A DNA stretch of 64,000 bases from Paraburkholderia sp. (lineage in GTDB: Bacteria > Pseudomonadota > Gammaproteobacteria > Burkholderiales > Burkholderiaceae), in assembly GCF_028283785.1 (NCBI RefSeq), contig NZ_JAPWKB010000002.1, positions 310,001 to 374,000 of the forward strand. The letters are read 5' to 3'. The notes under the pieces are model-generated. The model made no database searches, had not been told where the DNA came from, and saw nothing but the letters and a program-made list of their open reading frames with translations. The position numbers and the translations under genes are program-made. Of the stretch, positions 53,023 to 62,543 are shown piece after piece; the stretch's first letter is position 1; every line of letters begins with the position of its first letter.

Positions 53023-53903
53023 GCGTACTGCACCTTGCGCTCGATGAAACGAAACTGGATCACGCTCAACCCCACCACGATCACCATCAACACGACGGAT
53101 TGCGCACCCGAACTGCCCAGGTCCAGACCTTTGAATCCTTCGTCGTAAATCTTGTAGATCAGCGTTCGCGTCGATTGACCAGGGCCGCCGGCAGTCGCCG
53201 CGTCGATCACCGGGAAGGTGTCGAAAAATGCGTACAGCAGATTCACGACCAGCAGAAAGAACGACGTCGGCGACAACAACGGCCATGCGATATTCGAAAA
53301 GCGCCGCACGGGACCCGCGCCGTCGATTGCGGCGGCTTCGATCAGCGAACGCGGCACCGCTTGCAATCCCGCATAGAAGAACAGGAAGTTGTAGCTGACC
53401 TGTTTCCAGATCGATGCGACCACAACCAGCGTCATCGCCTGCGACGGATTGAGCGCATGGTTCCACACGATCCCGAACCGGCCGAGCGCATACGTGACGA
53501 GGCCAATGCTCGGGTTGAACATGAATCCCCACAATACGGCGGCAATCGCGGGCGCTACCGCATACGGCCAGATCAGCAGCGCCTGATAAATGCGCACGCC
53601 GCGTGTCACGTGATTGGCAGCCCCGGCCAGCACCAATGCAATCGCGAGTCCGCCGAACGTCACGCAGGCGGAAAACCACAAGGTCGTGCCGAAAGACGCG
53701 AGATACAGAGGGTCGTGAAACAGGTCCACGAAATTCTTGAGCCCGACGAATTCACTCGACGTGCCGAACGCGTCCTGCATTTGCGTGGATTGCCAAAGCG
53801 CTTCGCCCGCGGGCCAAACGAAAAATACGAGCGTAACGATCAGTTGTGGCGCGAGCAGCAGATAAGGCAGCGGACTCGTGCCGAAGCGGGAACTGGCTTG
53901 CAT
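53019..53903 (-). CDS. ugpA: Glycerol-3-phosphate ABC permease UgpA
   Basis: A 294-residue permease with six predicted helices ([19 protein letters not shown] first). The EAA-type loop is [25 protein letters not shown]. UgpA pairs with UgpE to form the membrane channel. It overlaps ugpE by four bases and follows ugpB after a hairpin with a T-run. Its sequence matches UgpA throughout. Confidence 0.93.
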   Translation of the reverse strand: MQASSRFGTSPLPYLLLAPQLIVTLVFFVWPAGEALWQSTQMQDAFGTSSEFVGLKNFVDLFHDPLYLASFGTTLWFSACVTFGGLAIALVLAGAANHVTRGVRIYQALLIWPYAVAPAIAAVLWGFMFNPSIGLVTYALGRFGIVWNHALNPSQAMTLVVVASIWKQVSYNFLFFYAGLQAVPRSLIEAAAIDGAGPVRRFSNIAWPLLSPTSFFLLVVNLLYAFFDTFPVIDAATAGGPGQSTRTLIYKIYDEGFKGLDLGSSGAQSVVLMVIVVGLSVIQFRFIERKVQYA

Positions 53904-53930
53904 GAAAACAGTGCAGTCTCGGATAGAGGC

Positions 53931-53963
53931 AAAAAGCGGCGGCCACGCTTGCGCGCGGCCGCC
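53931..53963 (-). terminator. Attenuator-like hairpin with T-run between ugpB and ugpA
   Basis: On the minus strand GGCGGCC / GGCCGCC (53957-53963 and 53938-53944), with inner CGC/GCG pairs, is followed at once by CTTTTT. It would let part of the transcripts stop after ugpB, a common way to make more binding protein than permease. Confidence 0.75.
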
Positions 53964-53980
53964 AAAGGAGAATGCCTGGT

Positions 53981-55303
53981 TTAGTTCTGTTGCTGCTCGA
54001 AGCGGCGCAACAGTTCATTGCCGCGCGCGACGCTCGCATCGAGTCCTTGTTGCGGCGTTTTCTTTTCCGCCCACACCTGCTCGAGTTCTTCGTCGACGAT
54101 CGTGCGGATCTGCGGCATGTTGCCGAGTCGCAGACCTTGCGTGAACGGCAGCGGCGGCTTGTTCAGCATTTGCCTGATTGCCGTGTCCGAGCCCGGATTG
54201 CGTTCGTAGTAGCCCTGTTGACGCGCGAGTTCGTACGCGGCTTTCGTCACTGGCAGATAGCCCGTGTCTTCATGCCATTTGGCCGCCACCGCAGGCGTCG
54301 CAAGATACGCGAGGAACTTCGCGACGCCCTTGTAGACCTGAGGATTTTTGCCTGCCAGCACCCACAAACTCGCGCCGCCGATCATCGCGTTTTGCGGTGC
54401 GCCCTTTACGCTGGCGTCGTACGGCATCATGCCGGTGCCGTAATCGAATTTCGCGGTCTTGCGAATCGTCGCGAGTGCGCCGGACGAAGCGGTGATGATG
54501 CCGCACTCACCGGCATAGAACTGCGCGGACGATTCGTCCTTGCGTCCCGCATACGTGAACAGTCCCTGCTTGACCATGTTCGCGAGAAACTCGATGTGAT
54601 GGACTTGCAGCGGCGTGTTGAATTCGAGTTGCGCATCGGCGCCGTCGAAACCGTTGTTCTTCGTCGCGAACGGTGCAGCGTGCCATGCGCTGTAGTTTTC
54701 GAGCTGGATCCAGCTTTGCCAGCCAGTCGAGAATCCGCAATGCATGCCGCTTGCCTTCAGCTTCGCGGCGTCGGCGGCGAGTTCGTCCCATGTCACGGGC
54801 GCACGGTTCGGATCGAGACCCGCCTTGCGGAATGCATCCTTGTTGTAGAACAGGATTGGCGTCGAGCTGTTGAACGGCATCGAGATCAGACGCCCGCCAT
54901 GCGACTCGCTGTAGTAACTGGCAATGGTCGGCACGAACGCGTTCTTGTCGAGCGGCACGCCTGCGTCCTGGAACACCTTCCATACCGGCACGACCGCTTT
55001 CTTCGCGCTGATCATCGTCGCGGTGCCGACTTCATACACTTGCAGGATCGCGGGCGCGTCGCCGCTGCGATAGGCAGCAATGCCCGCTGCCAGCGTCTGA
55101 TCGTAATTGCCCTTGAAAACAGGCACGATCCGGTAATCGCTTTGCGAAGCATTGAAGTCGTTTGCGATCGCATTGACACGTTCGCCGAGCACGGCTTCCA
55201 TTGCGTGCCAGAACTGGATTTCAGTTGCAGCGTGCGCTGTTTGCATCGCGCCGAATGCCAGCATCGCGGCCGTCGCATAGCGCAGCCATTTCGTTTTCAA
55301 CAT
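53981..55303 (-). CDS. ugpB: sn-Glycerol-3-phosphate-binding protein UgpB
   Basis: A 440-residue periplasmic binding protein with a Sec signal (ends in MQTAHA before [10 protein letters not shown]). It matches E. coli UgpB along its full length: [69 protein letters not shown] and [11 protein letters not shown]. UgpB captures glycerol-3-phosphate and glycerophosphodiesters. It is first in ugpBAEC. A hairpin lies 30 bases upstream, which may end the porin transcript before it. Confidence 0.95.
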   Translation of the reverse strand: MLKTKWLRYATAAMLAFGAMQTAHAATEIQFWHAMEAVLGERVNAIANDFNASQSDYRIVPVFKGNYDQTLAAGIAAYRSGDAPAILQVYEVGTATMISAKKAVVPVWKVFQDAGVPLDKNAFVPTIASYYSESHGGRLISMPFNSSTPILFYNKDAFRKAGLDPNRAPVTWDELAADAAKLKASGMHCGFSTGWQSWIQLENYSAWHAAPFATKNNGFDGADAQLEFNTPLQVHHIEFLANMVKQGLFTYAGRKDESSAQFYAGECGIITASSGALATIRKTAKFDYGTGMMPYDASVKGAPQNAMIGGASLWVLAGKNPQVYKGVAKFLAYLATPAVAAKWHEDTGYLPVTKAAYELARQQGYYERNPGSDTAIRQMLNKPPLPFTQGLRLGNMPQIRTIVDEELEQVWAEKKTPQQGLDASVARGNELLRRFEQQQN

Positions 55304-55332
55304 GTTCTATCCCAATCCGGATTCAAATCTCG

Positions 55333-55369
55333 CGGACGCACGCGCGTATCGACGATGCGCGTGCGTCCG
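55333..55369 (-). terminator. 13-bp hairpin between porin and ugpB
   Basis: CGGACGCACGCGC (55333-55345) and GCGCGTGCGTCCG (55357-55369) pair perfectly around an 11-base loop. It lies 30 bases past the porin stop and 30 bases before ugpB. No T-run, so read-through into ugp is possible. Confidence 0.6.
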
Positions 55370-55399
55370 GCATGACTGCTTGCGTAAGTGACCGCGCGC

Positions 55400-56596
55400 T
55401 TAGAAGGTGTGACGGATACCGACGCGCACCAGTGCCTGCGTATCGCCGGCGGCCGAGATGCCGTTGCCGACGTCGCCGACCGAAGCAGTTGCATCGACCA
55501 CGTTGCCGTACGTGTCGAGCGTCTTGCCGCTGGCCTTCTGATAGCCGACGAGGCCGTACAGTGCGGTGCGCTTGGTCAGCGAGAAGAACGACGACAGGTT
55601 GAACTGGTTGTACTTCGGCGCGCTGTTCGAACCGATTGCCGTGCCGCGCGTGTAGTCGTAACCGGCGGCGATACGCAGCGCGGTCGTCGCTTGCCACGAC
55701 GCCGTGACGCCTGCCGAATTGAAGGTTTCCGTGCCCGTGAAGGTCGAGGTGCTGCCCGCCTTGTATTGCGTGTTGCTATACGACACGCCGAGCGTCACCG
55801 GTCCGACCAGATACGTCGCGGCTGCGGCGATGATCTGCTGGTTCCGCGCGCTGGCGAAGCCTTCGTTGATCGACGACGCGAACGTACCGTCGTATGCGCC
55901 GCTCCACGAACTCGTCGCGCCGTAGTTGTTGGTCGCCTGCATGTACGCCACGCCGACCGCGAGCGGGCCGTTTGCGTACTGCGCGCCGACGCTCCACGTA
56001 TTCTGGTTCTTGACGCTGCCCGCCTGACCGCCGAAGCCGTACAGTGCGCCGAACTGGAAGCCGGAGAACGACGGGCTCGTGTACTTCACCGAATTGTTTT
56101 CACGCGACTGGTTGTCGATGTTGTCGAGGTCGCCCGGATGTGCGCCCATGCCGGTCAGGAAACTGCTCGGTCCGATCGCGCCAACGAAGTCCACGATCGG
56201 GTCGTACTGACGACCCATCGTCACCTTGCCGTAGTGCGTGCTCGACAGACCCATAAATGCCTGACGACCGAATTCGCGGCTGCTTTGACCCAATGTGCCG
56301 TTGGCGATGCTAAAGCCGTTTTCGATCTGGAAAATCGCCGACAGTCCGTCGCCGAGGTCTTCGCTGCCTTTCAGACCCCAACGGCTACCGGACCACGTGC
56401 CGCTTGCGAATGCATAGTTCGATTCGCCGCGATACGTCGTCGGGCGACCCGCTGCACCGGTGACTTGCGACACGCGCTGATCGCTCGTGTAGCCCAATCC
56501 CGCATCGACGATACCGTACAGCGTGACGCTCCCCTGAGCGTGCGCTGCCGCGCCGAACGTGCTGAGTGCGAGCAGAGCGAAAAGTGACTTTTTCAT
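55400..56596 (-). CDS. Gram-negative trimeric porin (Omp32/OpcP type)
   Basis: A 398-residue porin starting MKKSLFALLALSTFGAAAHA with cleavage before QGSVTLYGIVD. The mature N-terminus, SRWGLKGSEDLG, AIFQIENGF, GRQYDPIVDF and the terminal Phe (RVGIRHTF) are typical of betaproteobacterial general porins. It probably opens the outer membrane to the ligands of the two importers, with which it is clustered. It lies directly upstream of ugpB. The upstream region carries two palindromes. Confidence 0.93.
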   Translation of the reverse strand: MKKSLFALLALSTFGAAAHAQGSVTLYGIVDAGLGYTSDQRVSQVTGAAGRPTTYRGESNYAFASGTWSGSRWGLKGSEDLGDGLSAIFQIENGFSIANGTLGQSSREFGRQAFMGLSSTHYGKVTMGRQYDPIVDFVGAIGPSSFLTGMGAHPGDLDNIDNQSRENNSVKYTSPSFSGFQFGALYGFGGQAGSVKNQNTWSVGAQYANGPLAVGVAYMQATNNYGATSSWSGAYDGTFASSINEGFASARNQQIIAAAATYLVGPVTLGVSYSNTQYKAGSTSTFTGTETFNSAGVTASWQATTALRIAAGYDYTRGTAIGSNSAPKYNQFNLSSFFSLTKRTALYGLVGYQKASGKTLDTYGNVVDATASVGDVGNGISAAGDTQALVRVGIRHTF

Positions 56597-56988
56597 CGTT
56601 GTTCTCGTGTTCCAGACATTTAAGAATGATGCGTACCGTTGCCGCCCATCGACCCGCCGCATCGTGCAACGTGCCGCAAAGCCTTGACTGGCAACGATCC
56701 GCCGTTGCACCCGTGTGCAACATCGCGCCGAAAAAAAGAGGCTGGCGAATCCCAGACTCTCTGTTTCGATGTTGCAACACGGTTTTTGACGACCCGCTGT
56801 TTCGGGTCTGGCGGCAGTATCGGTGGCGTAGATGAATCGGCCATGACAGATAAATGCAATTCAGATGAAAGCTACTCGATTAGCCTTTCTAACTATTTTT
56901 ATTTATTTTCTTCGAGTGATATTTTGAAATTTCTTAGTGCGAGCGAGTGCACTTTTATCGCCAAGAATAAAGCGGTTTCAGTGCGTCT
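56597..56988. promoter_or_regulatory. Porin upstream region with LacI-type palindromes
   Basis: This 392-base gap between the second importer and the porin holds GTTGCAC-CCGT-GTGCAAC (56703-56720) and TGTTGCAACA (56769-56778). The right half (56840-56985) is A/T-rich. There is also an imperfect hairpin at about 56737-56760 (GAGGCTGG / CCAGACTC). No gene is evident. Confidence 0.6.
56703..56720. promoter_or_regulatory. Candidate LacI operator GTTGCACCCGTGTGCAAC
   Basis: 18-bp near-perfect palindrome with a central CG, about 107 bases upstream of the porin start. It aligns at 15 of 18 positions with GTTGCACACGTGCGCATC upstream of the second importer (60050-60067). Confidence 0.6.
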
Positions 56989-57849
56989 TTATTTGATGCC
57001 GCCTGAGAACCCACGCAATAGATGACGCTGCGTATAGCCTGCCAGTGCGAGTGTCGGCACTGCGGAGATCAGTCCGACGCTCATCAGATCGCCCCACTCT
57101 ATGCCGTTCTCCGTCACGTAGTTCGCGACCACCAGCGGTAACGTAAAGCGGCTTGGCGTGGAGAGGAACAGTAAGGCAAGCAGGAACTCGTTCCACGCGG
57201 CGATCAATGCGAATATCGCCGTTGCGACGAGTCCCGGCGCGCACAAGGGCAAGACGATATGCCAAAGCCTTTGCAAGAGTCCCGCGCCATCGAGACTCGC
57301 GGCTTCTTCGTACGTGATCGGCACCTCGCGGACAAAGCCGAGCAGCATCCAGATCGAAAACGGCAATGTATAGATCTGATAGACGAGGATCAGCCCAATG
57401 CTGCTGTCGAGCAAATGCAGGCGCTTGGCGAGTGCAAACAACGGCACGGCGACGGTGATGGGCGGCATCAGTTTGATGACCAGCACCATCAGTAGAAAGA
57501 CGATATCGAGTCGCGCGGGGAAGTGCTTTCGCACCAGTGCATATGCGGCCGGAAATGCGAACGCCAGCGACAGCAAGGTCGTGCCGCTCGCCACCAGTAG
57601 CGAATTGCAGAGTTGTCGCGCGAGCCCATTACTCCATACTGATTCAAAGTGTTCGAAGGTCGGCGCCGATGGCCAGAGCGCAAGCGGATGCGACAGTCGT
57701 GCGCCCGACGACGTCAGCGCCGCACCGATCATCCATACGCACGGCGTGACGAAGAAGACCAGCGCGACGATGACGAGCGCGTAGAACACGATGCGCGCAA
57801 GCGACGCGCGCACCGGCAAGAATGGCAATGACACACGATTCACACTCAT
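56989..57849 (-). CDS. ABC importer permease (second subunit, CUT1 type)
   Basis: A 286-residue MalG/UgpE-like permease with six helices (ARIVFYALVIVALVFFVTP first) and the EAA loop EEAASLDGAGLLQRLWHIVLPLCAP. It is intact, unlike ugpE. It overlaps the upstream permease by four bases (ATGA) and is last in a binding-protein / permease / permease operon with no ATPase. Family members import sugars, polyols or phospho-compounds. Confidence 0.88.
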   Translation of the reverse strand: MSVNRVSLPFLPVRASLARIVFYALVIVALVFFVTPCVWMIGAALTSSGARLSHPLALWPSAPTFEHFESVWSNGLARQLCNSLLVASGTTLLSLAFAFPAAYALVRKHFPARLDIVFLLMVLVIKLMPPITVAVPLFALAKRLHLLDSSIGLILVYQIYTLPFSIWMLLGFVREVPITYEEAASLDGAGLLQRLWHIVLPLCAPGLVATAIFALIAAWNEFLLALLFLSTPSRFTLPLVVANYVTENGIEWGDLMSVGLISAVPTLALAGYTQRHLLRGFSGGIK

Positions 57850-58718
57850 CGATCCACCGGCTTGCGCATGGTTTCGCGCGCGTAGGTTGCGACCAGGAAT
57901 GCCGCCGCGCACAGCATCAATACCGATGCCGCACTCGCCGGTCCCACGTTGAAAAAGCGGAAGCCCTGATCGTAGATAAACGTCGAGAGGGTTTGCGTCG
58001 CGTTACCGGGACCGCCGCCGGTCAATGCGTAGACCTTGTCGAACAGCTTGAAGGTATCGATCGAGCGCAACAGTAGCGCCACCACGATTTGCCGCGCGAT
58101 CAGCGGCAACGTGATGTGACGGAAGCATTGCCACTCGCTGGCGCCATCGGTACGTGCGGCTTCGAAGAGTTCCGGCGGGATCGACTGCAAACCGGCGAGC
58201 ACGATCACGAACGCCATCGGCGTCCATTGCCAGATATCGACGAGTATCAACGACCACATCGCAAGATGCGGACTGGACAGCCACTCCACCGGCGCGACGC
58301 CGGCAAGGGCCAGCAGGTTGTTGAGAAAACCGCTATATGCAAGCCAGTTTCGCCAGATCGCCGAACACACGAGCGTGGACAGCATCATCGGTAGCAGCAG
58401 CAACGGCAATGCGATCCGACGCCCTGGAAAACTACGGCTAAACAGCAATGCGAGTCCGAGTCCGAGCAAGACTTCGGCGAACGACGCCGCAACCGTGAAA
58501 TGCAGCGTATTGAAGAAACTCGTCGCGAATACACCGTCGTCGAACAGGCCACGGTAATTCGCGAGACCGGTGAAATGCCGGCGATGCGCCGCGTAATCCA
58601 CATCGAAAAACGAATCGAAGATCACCTGTGCAACCGGATACAGCGCGAGTACGCCCAGCACGAGCAGCGCCGGACTCATCAACGCAATCAGCGCAAGATG
58701 CGGCTTGAGAGCTTTCAT
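57846..58718 (-). CDS. ABC importer permease (first subunit, CUT1 type)
   Basis: A 290-residue MalF/UgpA-like permease (start MKALKPHLALIALMSPALLV), six helices, EAA loop FEAARTDGASEWQCFRHITLPLIA. It is 47 bases after the binding-protein gene; a GC-rich hairpin sits in that gap. It should pair with the permease that follows. ATG 58718 gives the expected N-terminus; nine extra upstream residues in frame look untranslated. Confidence 0.88.
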   Translation of the reverse strand: MKALKPHLALIALMSPALLVLGVLALYPVAQVIFDSFFDVDYAAHRRHFTGLANYRGLFDDGVFATSFFNTLHFTVAASFAEVLLGLGLALLFSRSFPGRRIALPLLLLPMMLSTLVCSAIWRNWLAYSGFLNNLLALAGVAPVEWLSSPHLAMWSLILVDIWQWTPMAFVIVLAGLQSIPPELFEAARTDGASEWQCFRHITLPLIARQIVVALLLRSIDTFKLFDKVYALTGGGPGNATQTLSTFIYDQGFRFFNVGPASAASVLMLCAAAFLVATYARETMRKPVDR

Positions 58719-58733
58719 CACATGACTTCGTTT

Positions 58734-58758
58734 GCGCGCGAACACGATGCTCGCGCGC
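58734..58758 (-). terminator. GC hairpin between the second binding protein and its permease
   Basis: GCGCGCGA (58734-58741) and TCGCGCGC (58751-58758) pair around a 9-base loop, just past the stop at 58766. Same position as the ugpB/ugpA attenuator, but without a T-run. Confidence 0.5.
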
Positions 58759-58765
58759 GCAGCCC

Positions 58766-60001
58766 TTATTTTTCGAGTGATTTTGAAATTTTCTGCGATG
58801 CCTGCGTGAGTGCGGCGTCCGGTTCCAGCTGATGCGTCAACGCGAGTTGCAGGTAGTCGCCGAGAATGCTCTCCACTTCCTGCCAGTCTTTTACGCGCGG
58901 TCGCGGACGACCCATTTCGAGCGCCTTCAACTGGTCGGGATACCAGCGGAAACGCTGCACGAGTTGCGGGTCCTGGAACACGCTTTTACGCGTCGGCGGA
59001 ATGCCGATCACAGCCAGTCGCGTTTGCGTATCGCGCGCGGTCAGATACGCGAGAAAGTCTTGTGCGAGCTTCGCATGCGGCGCATCTCTCGGGATGCCCA
59101 TCTGCCAGATGCCGAGCATCGGCGCCGGACCCTCGACCTGTCCCGGCGGCGCCTGCAATGCAACCTGCCCGGCGACGCGCGACACGCTCGCATCGTCGAG
59201 CGATGGAATCCACGCGGGCCACACTTCGATCGCCTGCGCGGCCGCGCCCTTCTGCAACGCGTCGCGCACTTCTGCTGCGCCGTATACGTCCACGTCCTTC
59301 GGTGCGTAAGCCTTCAGTGCGAGAAACGTCTTGAGCGCCGCGCGCGCCTGCGGCGAGTCGATGGATACTTTGCCCGCACGATCGACGACATCGCCGCCAT
59401 ACGCCCACAAGATCGGCAGGAAGCCCGTTACGACGGGGTTGCCCTTGGTGCCGCGAAACACCACGCCGGACACGCTTTTGTCCGCGGTGCCGATGGTCTG
59501 CGCGTTCTTCAGCACGTCGTCCCAGTTACGCGGTGCCTGCAAATGGTACTTGGCCAGCAGATCGCGACGGTACGCGAACATCTCGACATTGCCGACCACC
59601 GGCAATGCGTACAACGCACCGGCTTGTGCCGGATAACGACCCAAGGCGACGGTCGAGGCCACCATGTCGCTATCGGCCATCGTGTTGGGCAACGCCTTGA
59701 GCCAGCCGTTCGCCATGAACTCGGGCGCCCACGTATCGTCGAGCATCACGAGGTCGTAGCTGCCCGCACCTTCGCGCATCGACAGCTTGAGCTTCTGATA
59801 GAGATTGCCGCCCGGCAGCTTCAACAATTCGATGTCGAGATTGCCGTGCTGCTTGCGAAAACCGTCGACCGCATCGGCGAGGCCTTTGCCGTACACGTCG
59901 TCACGTCCGACGATCACGAGATCGGCCGCCGTCGCGACATTCGCCGCAATCGACAGTGCCGCCGCGATGCTCCACGCGAAGAGCCTGCTTGTCACTTTCA
60001 T
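58766..60001 (-). CDS. Family 1 ABC solute-binding protein
   Basis: A 411-residue periplasmic binding protein with a Sec signal (LFAWSIAAALSIAANVATAA, cleaved before DLVIVGRDD). The family-1 body has SYDLVMLDDTWAPEFMANGWLKAL, LYALPVVGNVEMFAYRRDLL and PTRKSVFQDPQL. It starts the second importer operon. The ligand is unknown; the UgpB-type substrate loops are absent, so it probably binds a sugar or polyol. ATG 60001 is set by AAAGGGAACAGG just before it. Confidence 0.9.
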   Translation of the reverse strand: MKVTSRLFAWSIAAALSIAANVATAADLVIVGRDDVYGKGLADAVDGFRKQHGNLDIELLKLPGGNLYQKLKLSMREGAGSYDLVMLDDTWAPEFMANGWLKALPNTMADSDMVASTVALGRYPAQAGALYALPVVGNVEMFAYRRDLLAKYHLQAPRNWDDVLKNAQTIGTADKSVSGVVFRGTKGNPVVTGFLPILWAYGGDVVDRAGKVSIDSPQARAALKTFLALKAYAPKDVDVYGAAEVRDALQKGAAAQAIEVWPAWIPSLDDASVSRVAGQVALQAPPGQVEGPAPMLGIWQMGIPRDAPHAKLAQDFLAYLTARDTQTRLAVIGIPPTRKSVFQDPQLVQRFRWYPDQLKALEMGRPRPRVKDWQEVESILGDYLQLALTHQLEPDAALTQASQKISKSLEK

Positions 60002-60045
60002 CCTGTTCCCTTTCAATGCGCTGTAGATGTCGTACCGGTGCGCGT

Positions 60046-60071
60046 CGTCGTTGCACACGTGCGCATCGACG
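60046..60071. promoter_or_regulatory. Candidate LacI operator upstream of the second importer
   Basis: The 26-bp imperfect palindrome contains GTTGCACACGTGCGCATC (60050-60067) with a central CG and outer CGTCG / CGACG arms. It is 45 bases upstream of the binding-protein start, and its core matches the porin-upstream palindrome. Confidence 0.55.
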
Positions 60072-60280
60072 GCCGTGAGTAGCGGCCCACGCGGAATTCG
60101 CGGCAGAGCCGAATTTAATCGGGGCTCAAGTCATCCGCGTGACAGACGGCGTGAATAAAGACGGTTCAGGCGAGTGTGAAAGATGAGGGATACGCGGGCG
60201 TGTGCCGGCGCGACGACGCCCGTGAGACCGGGACAAGCCGCGTGGATGCATGACGTCGACGCCTGCCAGGCGGATAAACG

Positions 60281-60553
60281 CTAAGCGCGTATTGCGAAGT
60301 CGCTTGCGGTTAGCAGCACGCGACCGTCGGGACGGCCGAGCAGTTTTCTTTCGGCCATCGCGGTGATGCGCTTACGGCCGTCTTCGAAGGTGCGTAGAAC
60401 GCACGCTTCGGCAGCGTCGCTTTGTAGCCAGAAATATTGATGGAGTGCTTCGCAAGTTATTGCGCACTCGATTTCGCGGCCGCGAGAAGACAACACGAAG
60501 TTGACGGTCCGGCCATCGGACGACACATGAGGTTTGAACTCGGCAATTTCCAT
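60281..60553 (-). CDS. DUF1488-family protein
   Basis: A 90-residue protein (start MEIAEFKPHVSSDGRTVNFVL) with the DUF1488-like pattern REIECAITCEALHQYFWL and FEDGRKRITAMAERKLL. No signal or membrane segment, so it is cytoplasmic. DUF1488 proteins are common in proteobacteria and have no known function. It stands alone between the second importer operon and surE. Confidence 0.8.
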   Translation of the reverse strand: MEIAEFKPHVSSDGRTVNFVLSSRGREIECAITCEALHQYFWLQSDAAEACVLRTFEDGRKRITAMAERKLLGRPDGRVLLTASDFAIRA

Positions 60554-60781
60554 GAAATACCTCGCAGAGAGCAGTCACGTGACCAAGATTCGCCATCCGA
60601 ATGTTCTGTAACAGACTTTAGCAGAAGCTTGGCACAAGTTCATACATCGAAGCGTCAACTGTTTAAGGTACGACGCGAAAAACGCCGCACACGCATCGAC
60701 TTGGTGCGCGGCGGCGAGTCGAAATCGGGAGACTCTGGAATAATCAGACATCGACCATCGCTACCAGGAGAACCGCCCGCC

Positions 60782-61567
60782 ATGTCCATCAGCGACAACA
60801 AGATTCCCCGCGTGCTGCTGACCAACGACGACGGCATCGATGCGCCGGGGCTCGCGGTACTGGAAGCGGTCGCGGCCGAACTCGCGCACGAAGTGTGGGT
60901 CGTCGCGCCCGAGCACGATCAGAGCGGCACCTCGCATTCGGTCAGCCTGCACTCGCCGTTGCGCTTCAGCCGGCAGGGCGAACGCCGCTTCGGCGTGACC
61001 GGCACGCCGGGCGATTGCGTCGTGATGGCGGTGCGCCATCTGATGGCCGCGCCGCCCACGCTGGTGCTGTCGGGCATTAATCGCGGCGGCAATCTCGGCG
61101 TCGAAACCATGTTCTCCGGTACGGTCGGCGCGGCAATGACGGGGCTGCTGCTCGGCCTGCCGTCGATCGCGCTCAGCCAGGTTTTCACCGATCGCGAGAA
61201 CGTCCGCTGGGATACCGCGCGCGCACTTGCGCCGGGCGTGATCCGTCAGTTGCTGGCCGTTTCACACGACGCGCCCACCTGCCTGAACGTCAATTTTCCG
61301 GACGTCGACGCTGCCGATGCGGGTCCGCTGACGCCCACGCGACAAGGCACCGGACTCGTCGAAGGTATCGACGTGTTGCCGGAAATCGATCCGCGCGGGC
61401 TGCCGTATCACTGGTTGCGGTTTCAGCGCGGCACCCGTGAAAACGCGCCGGACAGCGAGACCGCAGTTGTCCGCTCCGGCCGTGTGTCGGTGACGCCGCT
61501 CAATTTCGACCGCACCGACCAGCAGGTTTTTGCCGCGCTCGGCGCAAGGTTGTCCACGTCACGCTAA
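60782..61567 (+). CDS. surE: 5'-nucleotidase SurE
   Basis: A 261-residue SurE homologue. The metal-site NDDGIDAPG is at about residues 14-22, with SGTSHSVSL, the nucleotide-site GTPGDCV and SGINRGGNLG. SurE removes phosphate from 5'- and 3'-mononucleotides and is usually beside pcm/nlpD/rpoS; here it is not, suggesting a paralogue. ATG 60782 has AGGAGAACC upstream, whereas the frame is open for more than 300 bases further without a site. Confidence 0.9.
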   Translation: MSISDNKIPRVLLTNDDGIDAPGLAVLEAVAAELAHEVWVVAPEHDQSGTSHSVSLHSPLRFSRQGERRFGVTGTPGDCVVMAVRHLMAAPPTLVLSGINRGGNLGVETMFSGTVGAAMTGLLLGLPSIALSQVFTDRENVRWDTARALAPGVIRQLLAVSHDAPTCLNVNFPDVDAADAGPLTPTRQGTGLVEGIDVLPEIDPRGLPYHWLRFQRGTRENAPDSETAVVRSGRVSVTPLNFDRTDQQVFAALGARLSTSR

Positions 61568-61679
61568 GTGGACGCGGGCGCGGGCGCGCGGATAATCAGC
61601 AGACGAAATTCTGGCGACGATGTGTCGTGACGCGCGCGAATCTGGCGGCACGCGCGAACTGCCGCGTTGATCGCGCCAG

Positions 61680-62096
61680 TTACGCGGCCTGCTGCTGACT
61701 GACCACCGCGTCGGCGAGAATCATTTCGTGGATGTTCGACGGGTGCCGCGCACCGCGCACGCGTGGCTTGAATACCGGATCGCCGCGTCGGATACGGCGG
61801 CCGGTCAATGCACAATACCCGCCGTTGCGCGCGGTGACGCCGATCCACACCTGGTCGATATAGCGGCATCTGGTCGGATCGCACCACGACACCAGCGCGA
61901 GCGATTCGTCCTGCAATTCGATTGCGCTGATCATCGACACGTCGTTGCTGGCGGGCGCGGCGCGCTCGCGCGGCGGGCGTTGCCGGAATGCCCGCGTGAC
62001 GCATGCCGAGACGATGTCTTCCGCGCGCGATGCGCCACTCAAAGCGTCGACGATTTGCCGCCACAATGCCGTTTCGTACTGTGTATCCGGTTGCAT
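61680..62096 (-). CDS. DUF3331-like protein
   Basis: A 138-residue protein (start MQPDTQYETALWRQIVDAL) with a GGAGG site seven bases upstream. Two Cys pairs are suggested (WCDPTRC and, later, GYCALTG), followed by RRGDPVFKPRVRG. From memory it resembles DUF3331 proteins, which are largely confined to Burkholderia and unannotated. It converges on surE. The longer open frame upstream starts without a site. Confidence 0.7.
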   Translation of the reverse strand: MQPDTQYETALWRQIVDALSGASRAEDIVSACVTRAFRQRPPRERAAPASNDVSMISAIELQDESLALVSWCDPTRCRYIDQVWIGVTARNGGYCALTGRRIRRGDPVFKPRVRGARHPSNIHEMILADAVVSQQQAA

Positions 62097-62543
62097 GTTC
62101 CCTCCGGGGGCGAAACCCGACATGGACAGGTGGACGCATGACTGCGCGATGCCGCACGACAGCAATTGCTTACGCTAACCGGAGTTCGGTAATCTGACGG
62201 AACGCTGTCGGATAGCGCGTTCTAGCGACTCGGCCAGTGATCGGGCTTCACGCTCCGGGCTTGACGATTCGCTTGGCGGCTCGTCAATCATGTTAGCCAG
62301 GCGCCTCGCGATTACCTCGTTAATTGTTGTTAATATCTCTGTAAGTCCTGACTGACGCTTTAAGGAAACTGAAGGCTAAGGCCGTTTCTTAAGCGCGGAC
62401 TTCGCTGAAAGGCGACGCGTTCGCGACGGTTTCTTTAGAACAAAGACGACTGTCTTTAGAAGGAAATGCGCGCATGGCGCGGTAAAACGAAGCGCCGGAT
62501 GCCGCGGGTGCATCCGGCCGGCATTGCATGTTACTGCCAGTCT
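62097..62543. other. Intergenic region between DUF3331 and amidohydrolase genes
   Basis: This 447-base gap lies upstream of the DUF3331 gene and downstream of the amidohydrolase. It contains the amidohydrolase terminator-like hairpin at 62494-62518 and an A/T-richer part near 62310-62350 (GTTAATTGTTGTTAATATC). Around 62380-62465 there are several partial repeats of TTTCTTTAGAA / GTCTTTAGAAGG type. No ORF is convincing. Confidence 0.6.
62494..62518 (-). terminator. Hairpin downstream of the amidohydrolase gene
   Basis: GCCGGATGC (62494-62502) and GCATCCGGC (62510-62518) form a 9-bp stem with a 7-base loop. On the minus strand a TTTT run follows within 10 bases. Confidence 0.65.
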
